A stretch of DNA of 15,007 nt from an uncultured Bacteroidales bacterium (GTDB lineage: Bacteria > Bacteroidota > Bacteroidia > Bacteroidales > Bacteroidaceae). Below the pieces are notes generated by a model that saw nothing but the letters and a program-made list of their open reading frames with translations, was not told the origin of the DNA and searched no databases. Made by a program: the position numbers and the translations under genes. This document shows, one piece after another, positions 1-5,324 of the stretch. Every line of letters begins with the position of its first letter. The first letter of the stretch is position 1. The stretch covers positions 1 through 15,007 of the forward strand of contig CAMBWV010000001.1 of NCBI GenBank assembly GCA_945871755.1, given 5' to 3'.

Positions 1-167
1 CCGCCTTTCCCCATTTTATGGTTGGGTAAAAAACAGGTTGTTATATAGAAGGAGTTAGGAGTCCCTTCCTCTCCCCTCCTCTTTCATCCTCTCCCCCAAA
101 AAATGCGTCTCGAAAAATAAATATCTTTTAACTTTCAGACGTTCTGCATCGGCAAAAAAGCCACCAA

Positions 168-218
168 CATTACTAAGAAAAAATCCGCAAACTCCAAGAA
201 AAAAATTTCTCAGTAATG
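168..218. repeat. Imperfect 13-bp inverted repeat
   Basis: CATTACTAAGAAA at 168-180 pairs with TTTCTCAGTAATG at 206-218, with one wobble or mismatch position, around a 25-nt A-rich spacer. Read leftward, the arm is followed about 10 nt later by a T6 run near 153-158, so it could act as a weak terminator in a leftward transcript. Its role is unknown. Confidence 0.55.
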
Positions 219-261
219 TAAAAAAATTTATCTCTGAGGTAAAAAACCCATTTTTTAGGCC

Positions 262-305
262 AAAAAAAGAGGAGAAAACCCGCTTGTTTAGGGCTCTCTC
301 CTCTT
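262..305 (-). terminator. Terminator-like hairpin directly after a promoter
   Basis: AAGAGGAGA (267-275) and TCTCCTCTT (297-305) form a perfect 9-bp stem, with a possible inner CCC/GGG pairing at 279-281 and 291-293. Read on the minus strand, the stem is followed by T7 (262-268), partly within the stem, which is an intrinsic-terminator layout. It begins only about 9 nt after the -7 box of the promoter at 314-345, so RNA from that promoter would be about 45 nt long unless there is readthrough. Confidence 0.6.
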
Positions 306-313
306 CGCTAATA

Positions 314-345
314 CAAAGATAAACCATTTTCCGCCGAAATCCAAA
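314..345 (-). promoter_or_regulatory. Strong Bacteroidetes-type promoter, leftward
   Basis: On the minus strand TTTG (345-342), exactly 20 nt, then TATCTTTG (321-314) match the Bacteroidetes primary sigma-factor consensus TTTG-N19-21-TAnnTTTG at every defined base. The expected start is near 306-309. No gene is recognisable downstream before the window edge. The next element in the transcript is the hairpin plus T-run at 262-305. Confidence 0.7.
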
Positions 346-380
346 TTGCTTTAACATTTCGCAACACGCCTCAAAAGCAC

Positions 381-399
381 ATTTGCAGCGATTTGCAGC
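381..399. repeat. Two tandem copies of ATTTGCAGC, 10-bp period
   Basis: ATTTGCAGC occurs at 381-389 and again at 391-399, one helical turn apart. It lies between the leftward promoter and the hairpin at 447-490, downstream of tRNA-Tyr. It could be a protein-binding repeat, but nothing else supports a function. Confidence 0.5.
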
Positions 400-446
400 A
401 GACGGGGTCTGGCATGTATTATATTACGAGGCGAAATGGCAGGCTT

Positions 447-490
447 GGTGTTCTAATGCTTGATAGGGCCGTAGCAACCCTTAGAACACC
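447..490. repeat. 10-bp perfect inverted repeat with nested direct repeats
   Basis: GGTGTTCTAA (447-456) pairs perfectly with TTAGAACACC (481-490) around a 24-nt loop that can itself pair TGCT (457-460) with AGCA (473-476). The right arm overlaps a direct repeat: ACCCTTAGA at 477-485 and at 488-496, 11 bp apart. It lies just beyond the tRNA-Tyr terminator and has no T-run, so it is not an ordinary terminator. Candidate roles are a structured RNA, a recombinase arm-type site or an old integration scar. None is proven. Confidence 0.5.
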
Positions 491-510
491 CTTAGACTCC
501 ATGATAGCAC

Positions 511-540
511 AAAAAAAGTTTCGGACTTTTTGTCTGAAAC
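511..540 (-). terminator. Terminator of tRNA-Tyr
   Basis: GTTTCGGAC (518-526) and GTCTGAAAC (532-540) form a 9-bp stem with one G-T pair around a T5 loop. On the minus strand the stem is followed by T7 (517-511). It starts 14 nt after the tRNA 3' end, as expected for its own terminator. Confidence 0.85.
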
Positions 541-553
541 TCTTTTTCTTTCG

Positions 554-636
554 TGGGCAAAGATGGATTCGAACCACCGAAGGCGTAAGCCAGCAGATTT
601 ACAGTCTGCCCCATTTGGCCACTCTGGTATTTGCCC
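554..636 (-). tRNA. tRNA-Tyr (anticodon GTA)
   Basis: The minus strand folds as a class II tRNA of 83 nt. The acceptor arms GGGCAAA (636-630) and TTTGCCC (561-555) pair fully and are followed by discriminator A (554). The anticodon stem GCAGA/TCTGC encloses loop CTGTAAA, giving anticodon GTA (plus-strand 602-600). The D-loop contains GGCCAAA, there is a long variable arm, and the T-arm is GGTGG-TTCGAAT-CCATC. The 3' CCA is not encoded, so it must be added by CCA-adding enzyme. The gene has a promoter within the end of ribH (679-710) and a terminator at 511-540, so it can be a stand-alone unit. Confidence 0.97.
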
Positions 637-678
637 GTTTGCAATCGTAATTGCTCCCTTTGGAGCTGAATTGCGATG

Positions 679-710
679 CAAAGATATGGTTTATTTCTGA
701 AACTGCCAAG
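679..710 (-). promoter_or_regulatory. Promoter for tRNA-Tyr
   Basis: On the minus strand CTTG (710-707), 20 nt, then TATCTTTG (686-679) fit the Bacteroidetes promoter pattern with one deviation in the -33 box. The element overlaps the last codons of ribH. The start would be near 672, giving a leader of about 35 nt that can form a small hairpin (653-657 with 662-666) before the mature tRNA. Confidence 0.65.
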
Positions 711-1182
711 CGAAATCTATCATTTTTATCGCAGTGAGGGCAAATTCCTTTCCTTTATCGCCTACGCAGCCGCCTGTGCGGGCCTCTGCCTGTTCCATTG
801 TGTTGACGGTGAGCAGGCCGTTGATGATGGGGATTTGGCCTTGGGCGTTGAGGGTGGCGAGACCTTGTGTGGTGCCTTGGCAGATGTAATCAAAGTGGGG
901 CGTGTCGCCGCGGACTACGCAGCCGATGGCAATGATGGCATCCACATAGCCGCTCTTGGCCATGAGGGAAGCGCCATAGACGAGTTCGAAACTGCCGGGT
1001 ACGCGGCGCACCGTGATGCTGGTGGGGCTCACGCCGTTGGCAGTGAGGGTTTCAACGGCACTTTCAAGGAGGCGGTCGGTAATTTGGTTATTCCATTCGC
1101 TAACGACGAAGCCCACACGCATATTGGTGGCATCGGGAATGGCGGAAATGTCTTCGCAGAAATTAAATTGATGTGAGGACAC
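691..1182 (-). CDS. ribH: 6,7-dimethyl-8-ribityllumazine synthase
   Basis: This 163-residue protein condenses 5-amino-6-ribitylaminouracil with 3,4-dihydroxy-2-butanone 4-phosphate to make lumazine, the penultimate step of riboflavin synthesis, in the cytoplasm. Family motifs are clear: VPGSFELV near residue 60, and [14 protein letters not shown] around residues 88-101, which carries the conserved His of the active site. Length and full-length fit are normal for RibH. Translation is read from a GTG at 1182-1180. The next Met is residue 21 (NMRVGFVV), which would remove part of the N-terminal strand, so GTG is preferred. It lies downstream of the TPR gene on the same strand but behind a strong hairpin (1299-1360), so it may rely on its own promoter or on readthrough. 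No other rib gene is in view. Confidence 0.95.
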   Translation of the reverse strand: MSSHQFNFCEDISAIPDATNMRVGFVVSEWNNQITDRLLESAVETLTANGVSPTSITVRRVPGSFELVYGASLMAKSGYVDAIIAIGCVVRGDTPHFDYICQGTTQGLATLNAQGQIPIINGLLTVNTMEQAEARTGGCVGDKGKEFALTAIKMIDFAWQFQK

Positions 1183-1241
1183 GGGGTAGGGGAGTTTTGG
1201 GTTTGGAGGTTTGTGTGTGAATGGTTCGGCTTGTTATTCTT

Positions 1242-1285
1242 CCCTTCTCATGGATGGAGATGGAAGTGACGCTCGATGAGAGGGG
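1242..1285 (-). promoter_or_regulatory. Hairpin in the ribH leader
   Basis: CCCTTCTCAT (1242-1251) pairs with ATGAGAGGGG (1276-1285) with nine Watson-Crick pairs and one G-T pair around a 24-nt loop. It lies between the TPR-gene terminator and the ribH start, about 60 nt before the start codon, and no T-run follows. It may be a leader structure that affects ribH expression. I could not recognise an FMN riboswitch in it. Confidence 0.4.
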
Positions 1286-1298
1286 GTATGGCCTATGG

Positions 1299-1360
1299 AA
1301 AAGAGCAAGTGAATAATAGGGAATAGCCAGTGTGGGCTGTATTATTCACTTGCTCATTTT
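1299..1360. terminator. Long hairpin between TPR gene and ribH
   Basis: GAGCAAGTGAATAAT (1303-1317) and ATTATTCACTTGCTC (1341-1355) form a perfect 15-bp stem, with an inner ATAGCC/GGCTGT pairing. It is flanked by AAAA (1299-1302) and TTTT (1357-1360), so it can act in both directions. For the leftward TPR gene, which ends at 1407, it is the expected intrinsic terminator, with a T4 tail. Confidence 0.75.
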
Positions 1361-1406
1361 GGGGATTTTCTGATAGGGGAATCAGGTGCTTTGCTTTTCG
1401 CACGCG

Positions 1407-2258
1407 TTATTTGCTAACGCGCTCGATGTACTTGTCGATAGCAGAAACGTAACCGCCCTGCATCTGCTGGGGAGCTACGAGGGAAGACTGGGGATAGTCC
1501 TTCTTGATCTGCTCGTAAATCTTGAGGGCTTCGTCGTTCTTCTTCTGGCTCTCGAGCAGGAGGCCAGCCTCGATGAGGTACTGAGGGCTAGTGGCGGCGT
1601 TGTCGGCTTCGCTAGCAGCCTTCTTGAAGGTATCAACGGCCTTGTCGAGCTGACCATCGGCAGCGTAGCAGTTGGCGAGGGCTGCGATAAACTGAGGCGA
1701 AACGCCCTTGTCGCCCTGGGGCGTGAAACCTTCCAGCATCTTGATGGCTTCCTTGTAGTTGCCGAGCTTGTAGTAGCAGATACCAGCCTGTGCCTTGGCA
1801 ATGTTGGCAGCGCTGGTCATGCCCTGGTCAGCAATCTTGAGGAGACCGGGCGTCTTGCCGTCGCCTTTGAGGGCCTTGTTGTAGATGTCGGCCTTGGCCT
1901 TCTCGAAGGCAGCAGTCTTCTGCTTGATAGAATCGTTGAGACCAGCGGGAGCGGTGTCGCCCTTCTGCTCAAGTTCGGCTTCAGCGCGGGCAATCTCGTT
2001 GAGAATCTGGTCGAGCTGTGCCATTGCCTGGTTGTCGATGAGCTGTTCTGCTTCAGAGAGCTGTGCCTGTGCCTTCTCCTCCTTGGGGTCGAGGTAGAGG
2101 AACTTGAATCCGATGAAGAGGCCGGCAATGACTACTACGGTGCTGAGGATGACGATGACCTTGCGGTTGAGTTTCAGGTTGCCGAGGTTCAAAGCGCCCT
2201 TTTCCTGGGGAGCATCGTTGGCCACGTTTTCAGTGGCTTTCTTGTTAGACTTTGTCAT
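1407..2258 (-). CDS. Membrane-anchored TPR protein (YfgM-like)
   Basis: This is a 283-residue protein with a charged N-terminal tail of about 33 residues, one hydrophobic segment at about 34-55, and the rest predicted to lie outside the inner membrane. After a helical, Ala/Glu/Gln-rich stretch (about 60-105) come at least three tetratricopeptide-like units at about 154-187, 188-223 and 224-257, with the usual small-residue and Tyr/Pro pattern (for example ICYYKLGNYKEAIKMLEG). This layout resembles YfgM-type single-pass TPR proteins, which act as scaffolds or periplasmic chaperones. The exact function here is not known. It is read from ATG at 2258 behind a good promoter (2336-2366) and terminated by the hairpin at 1299-1360. 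Its divergent neighbour is recF. Confidence 0.85.
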   Translation of the reverse strand: MTKSNKKATENVANDAPQEKGALNLGNLKLNRKVIVILSTVVVIAGLFIGFKFLYLDPKEEKAQAQLSEAEQLIDNQAMAQLDQILNEIARAEAELEQKGDTAPAGLNDSIKQKTAAFEKAKADIYNKALKGDGKTPGLLKIADQGMTSAANIAKAQAGICYYKLGNYKEAIKMLEGFTPQGDKGVSPQFIAALANCYAADGQLDKAVDTFKKAASEADNAATSPQYLIEAGLLLESQKKNDEALKIYEQIKKDYPQSSLVAPQQMQGGYVSAIDKYIERVSK

Positions 2259-2300
2259 GGTTTATTGTTGTTTTCGTTTTATATTATTCGCGTTCAAAGC

Positions 2301-2336
2301 CAGCGCGCGGAGAACCAGCGCGCAGTTTAGCAGCGC
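2301..2336. repeat. Three CAGCGC repeats on a strict 15-bp period
   Basis: CAGCGCGC occurs at 2301-2308 and 2316-2323, and CAGCGC at 2331-2336. The first bases are exactly 15 bp apart, and the third copy touches the -7 box of the TPR-gene promoter. The repeats would lie around and just after the transcription start, so they could bind a regulator or be structural elements of the mRNA leader. Confidence 0.5.
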
Positions 2337-2366
2337 AAAAGTACGATTTTTCCTTGACCTTGAAAA
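2336..2366 (-). promoter_or_regulatory. Promoter for the TPR gene
   Basis: On the minus strand TTTT (2366-2363), 19 nt, then TACTTTTG (2343-2336) fit the Bacteroidetes promoter pattern, with the -7 box matching at all defined bases. The start would be near 2329, giving a leader of about 70 nt that ends in an A-rich stretch before the ATG, as is common where no Shine-Dalgarno is used. Confidence 0.65.
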
Positions 2367-2438
2367 GGTTTGGCCGTTTTTTTTAGGTGCGAGCGCGTTT
2401 TTTGGGGGTTGAAATAGCCCTAGTTGGTGGGAATATCG

Positions 2439-2446
2439 TAATTTTG
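2439..2446 (+). promoter_or_regulatory. Likely -7 box for the recF operon
   Basis: TAATTTTG matches TAnnTTTG exactly. No clear TTTG was seen at the expected -33 distance, so this is a half-match. The start would be near 2452, about 95 nt before the recF start codon. It is the best candidate to drive the rightward gene run. Confidence 0.45.
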
Positions 2447-2545
2447 AGCGGCATTTGAAGGGGAAACTTCGTGTTTCTTGGTCCGCGTGCGTACCAGAAA
2501 AGCCCCTGCCCCTTCTCTTTCGTACCTTAAAACCATCCATCACTC

Positions 2546-3652
2546 TTGTATCTCTCCCAACTTTCGATATTAGATTTCAAGAATATAGCGCAGGCCGATT
2601 TGGAACTGTCGCCCAACGTGAATTGCTTTGTGGGCAAGAACGGTATGGGCAAAACCAATCTGCTTGACGCTATTCATTATTTATCCTTCGGTAAGAGCAG
2701 TTTCACCACGCCCGACAGCGTTCACCTGCGCCACGATGCCCCTTTCTTCCTCTTGCAGGGCCAGTATCGGGCAGACGATGGCGAGGAAGCCCGTGTCACG
2801 TGCAGTTACAAGCGCGGGGCGCGCAAGCATCTGAAATGGAACGACAAGGATTGCCGCCGCATTGCCGACCACGTGGGGCGCATCCCCTTGGTGATGATTG
2901 CGCCCAGCGACTCGCTCTTGGTGAGTGGAGGCAGCGAGGAACGCCGCCGCTTCATGGACCAGGTGATTTCGCAATACGACCTGCCCTATTTGGAGGCGTT
3001 GATGCGCTACAACCAATCGCTCAAGCAGCGCAACGCCCTGCTCCGCGCCGAGGAAGAACCCGATGCGGGGGTCATGGAAGTGCTGGAAGAAATGATGGCC
3101 GCCGCCGCTACCTATATATATAGGTGTAGGCAGGCATTTGTGGAAGAGTTTCGCCCCGTGTTTCAATCTCTGTATGGCCGTCTGAGCGACCAGGAGCACG
3201 AAGCGGTGGACCTCTCGTACGTCTCGCACGGTGCGCGCGGCAATTTCGCCGACCTCTATGCCGCGGGCAGAGAGAAGGAGCGCATTGTGGGATATTCGCT
3301 CTACGGCACGCATCGCGACGAACTTGACCTGCAATTTGGCGGCTTCCCCGTCAAGCAGGAGTGCTCGCAGGGACAAACCAAAACATACTTCATCGCCATG
3401 AAGTTGGCCCAGTACGTGTTCCTCAAGTCGAAGGGCGAACGGCGCGTACCAATACTTCTGCTCGACGATATCTTCGACAAACTGGACGCTGGGCGCGTTG
3501 GGAGAATCGTAGATTACGTGTCGGGCAATGATTTCGGCCAGATATTCATCACCGATACCAACCGCGAACACCTAGACGATATCCTCGCAGCCACGGAGCG
3601 CGACTATCGTCTTTTTGAAGTGAAGGACGGTGTGGTTAATAACACTTTATGA
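2546..3652 (+). CDS. recF: DNA replication and repair protein RecF
   Basis: This 368-residue SMC-like ATPase acts with RecO and RecR to load RecA on gapped DNA. It has a Walker A at residues 30-37 (GKNGMGKT), an ABC signature region at about 274-285 (SQGQTKTY, then the MKLAQ helix) and a Walker B at about 303-308 (LLLDD). Length is normal. The start is a TTG at 2546. An in-frame TAA at 2528-2530 closes the frame upstream, no ATG lies between, and the first internal Met is residue 34 inside the Walker A, so a TTG start giving MYLSQLSILDFKN is the best reading. The stop is 3 bp before the DUF721 gene, indicating co-transcription. Confidence 0.95.
   Translation: MYLSQLSILDFKNIAQADLELSPNVNCFVGKNGMGKTNLLDAIHYLSFGKSSFTTPDSVHLRHDAPFFLLQGQYRADDGEEARVTCSYKRGARKHLKWNDKDCRRIADHVGRIPLVMIAPSDSLLVSGGSEERRRFMDQVISQYDLPYLEALMRYNQSLKQRNALLRAEEEPDAGVMEVLEEMMAAAATYIYRCRQAFVEEFRPVFQSLYGRLSDQEHEAVDLSYVSHGARGNFADLYAAGREKERIVGYSLYGTHRDELDLQFGGFPVKQECSQGQTKTYFIAMKLAQYVFLKSKGERRVPILLLDDIFDKLDAGRVGRIVDYVSGNDFGQIFITDTNREHLDDILAATERDYRLFEVKDGVVNNTL
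3110..3125. repeat. 16-bp AT-rich palindrome inside recF
   Basis: ACCTATATATATAGGT is a perfect palindrome in an otherwise GC-rich coding stretch, encoding part of a TYIYR segment. It is probably a chance result of codon use, but it stands out locally. Confidence 0.4.
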
Positions 3653-3655
3653 TAG

Positions 3656-3946
3656 ATGGAAAGGCGAAAATCAGAAGCTATCGGTGATGTGCTCCAGCGC
3701 TTCCTGCGGCAAGAGGGCCTCGAAACCCCATTGGCACAATACCGCCTGATTCAGGCTTGGCCGCAAGTGACGGGCAAGGCGGTGGCGGAGGCAACGACCG
3801 AACTCTATATCAAAAACCAAACGCTCTATGCGCGGCTGACGTCGGCCGTCCTGCGCAGCGAACTCATGATGCAGCGGCAAGCCCTTGCCTATGCGCTCAA
3901 TCAATACGTTCAGGCACAAGTCATCACGGACGTTGTGCTCATGTAA
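3656..3946 (+). CDS. DUF721 protein, DciA-like
   Basis: This 96-residue protein belongs to the DUF721 family. Typical features are an N-terminal helix (IGDVLQRFLRQ), the central AWPQVTGKAVAEAT motif at about 29-42, and the strand-turn-strand LYIKNQTLYARLTSAVLRSEL. Proteobacterial and actinobacterial members of this family (DciA) help load the replicative helicase DnaB. Applying that role here is inference from family membership. In Bacteroidetes the family is commonly encoded next to recF, and here the gap is 3 bp. The length is short but usual for the Bacteroidetes form, which lacks the extended C-terminal region of some DciA proteins. Confidence 0.85.
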   Translation: MERRKSEAIGDVLQRFLRQEGLETPLAQYRLIQAWPQVTGKAVAEATTELYIKNQTLYARLTSAVLRSELMMQRQALAYALNQYVQAQVITDVVLM

Positions 3947-3970
3947 GTTCCTTCAAAAACCATCGAATTC

Positions 3971-5287
3971 ATGTTCAAACATACCTTGAAAACATTCCTG
4001 GCCGCCACCTTGTTGGCAGGAAGCATTAGCAGCGTTGCCCTGCAAGCGCAAACCACCTACGAACCTACAAAGGAGAATCTGCAAGCCCGCAAGGAGTTCT
4101 CGGACAATCGTTTCGGCATCTTCCTGCATTGGGGCATCTACAGCACCTTTGCGCAGGGCGAATGGTATATGCAAAACGTGCCCCTCAACCGCGACGAATA
4201 TGCCAAGGCTGCCGATGCCTTCTATCCACATCGCTTTGACGCCGACCAATGGGTGAGTGCCATCAAGGCCGCAGGCGCCAAATATATCTGCTTCACCACG
4301 CGCCATCACGATGGTTTCTCCCTGTGGGACACCCGTCAGTCCGATTATAATATTATGCACACCCCCTACGGTAAGGATGTGGTGCGCCAACTCGCCGATG
4401 CCTGCCACCGACAGGGCATCAAGCTCCACCTCTACTATTCCCATATCGACTGGACCCGCGATGACTATCCAACAGGTCGCACGGGCCGCGGAACTGGCAA
4501 AGATCCCAAGAAGGAGGACTGGGCCGGTTATTATCGTTTTATGAATGCGCAGTTGACCGAACTCCTGACGAACTACGGCGAAATAGGTGCCATCTGGTTT
4601 GACGGCCATTGGGACCACGACAAGGACAGTGTGCCCTTCGACTGGCAACTGCCCGAGCAGTACGAGCTCATTCACCGCTTGCAGCCTGCCTGCCTCGTAG
4701 GCAATAATCACCATATCACGCCCTATCCTGGCGAGGATATTCAGATATTCGAGCGCGACGTACCTGGTGAGAACAAGGCGGGATTGTCGGGCCAGGCCAT
4801 TGGTCGTCTGCCGCTCGAAACCTGTCAGACGATGAACGGAATGTGGGGATACAAGGTGGCAGACCAGAATTATAAGTCAACTGCCGAACTTATTCGTTTA
4901 CTAGTTCGCACGGCAGCCAAGGGAGCCAACTTGTTACTCAACGTAGGTCCGCAGCCCAACGGCGAACTGCCCGCAGCGGCCCTTGAACGCATGAAGGAGA
5001 TGGGCCAATGGATGGCGCAAAATGGCCAAGCCATCTACCGCACACAGGCAGGCGGCATTCAAATGGGCGACAGCCTTGTCTCCACGCGCCGCGGCCAGGT
5101 GCTCTATCTCCATGTGCTCGACCCCAACCTCACGGAAATAGACGTGAACGTGCCCTCGCGCATTCGCGAGATTACCAACCTTGCCACGGGCGAAAAGATG
5201 CAGTACATGTTCCGCCGTAATCGCCTGACCATGACAATCTCCGTGCCCGAAGATTGTCCCGATTATATATTGAAGGTGGAACTTTAA
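3971..5287 (+). CDS. Secreted GH29 alpha-L-fucosidase
   Basis: This 438-residue protein has a Sec signal peptide at about 1-26 (hydrophobic core, then VALQA) and no lipobox Cys, so it is likely periplasmic or exported. The catalytic domain follows the GH29 pattern: HWG at residues 53-55, EW at 64-65, HHDGF at 112-116 and IWFDGHWD, in which Asp211 is the likely nucleophile. Glu261 in FERDVPG is a candidate acid/base by position, with less certainty. A short beta-rich C-terminal domain covers about 355-438. No carbohydrate-binding module is attached. The enzyme should release terminal L-fucose from glycans such as mucin or milk oligosaccharides. Linkage preference cannot be told from sequence. 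It lies 24 bp after the DUF721 gene and 37 bp before nadE, without SusC/SusD or fucose-utilisation genes nearby. Confidence 0.93.
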   Translation: MFKHTLKTFLAATLLAGSISSVALQAQTTYEPTKENLQARKEFSDNRFGIFLHWGIYSTFAQGEWYMQNVPLNRDEYAKAADAFYPHRFDADQWVSAIKAAGAKYICFTTRHHDGFSLWDTRQSDYNIMHTPYGKDVVRQLADACHRQGIKLHLYYSHIDWTRDDYPTGRTGRGTGKDPKKEDWAGYYRFMNAQLTELLTNYGEIGAIWFDGHWDHDKDSVPFDWQLPEQYELIHRLQPACLVGNNHHITPYPGEDIQIFERDVPGENKAGLSGQAIGRLPLETCQTMNGMWGYKVADQNYKSTAELIRLLVRTAAKGANLLLNVGPQPNGELPAAALERMKEMGQWMAQNGQAIYRTQAGGIQMGDSLVSTRRGQVLYLHVLDPNLTEIDVNVPSRIREITNLATGEKMQYMFRRNRLTMTISVPEDCPDYILKVEL

Positions 5288-5324
5288 GACGTGACTGAAC
5301 CTACCCAAACAAAATACCAACCCT

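Larger units (their letters stand above)
1..510. other. AT-rich non-coding stretch left of tRNA-Tyr
   Basis: No convincing protein gene is visible here. The only sizeable open frame (55-357, minus) gives a Phe/Lys/Arg-rich product with no recognisable motif, and its start lies upstream of the strong leftward promoter at 314-345, so that transcript could not contain the whole frame. The stretch is clearly more AT-rich than the rest of the window and has many short A/T runs. It contains the leftward promoter, a terminator-like hairpin (262-305), a second inverted repeat (168-218), a polypyrimidine tract at 62-97, a 10-bp tandem repeat (381-399) and a hairpin with nested direct repeats (447-496). 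A leftward gene may begin beyond the left edge, which would make this its long leader. Confidence 0.6.

Noticed and set aside
55..357. 100-codon open frame on the minus strand
   Set aside because: The Phe-rich product comes from A/T runs. Its start lies upstream of the promoter at 314-345 and no family is recognisable.
393..650. 85-codon open frame on the plus strand
   Set aside because: It runs antisense through the tRNA-Tyr gene and its terminator.
1183..1302. FMN riboswitch upstream of ribH
   Set aside because: I looked for the characteristic multi-helix FMN element and found only one simple hairpin.
1386..2330. 314-codon open frame on the plus strand
   Set aside because: It is antisense to the TPR gene. 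The Leu/Val/Glu-rich product is a mirror of the Ala/Lys/Gln-rich helices on the true strand.
2681..3571. 296-codon open frame on the minus strand
   Set aside because: It lies fully antisense to recF, whose motifs are unmistakable.
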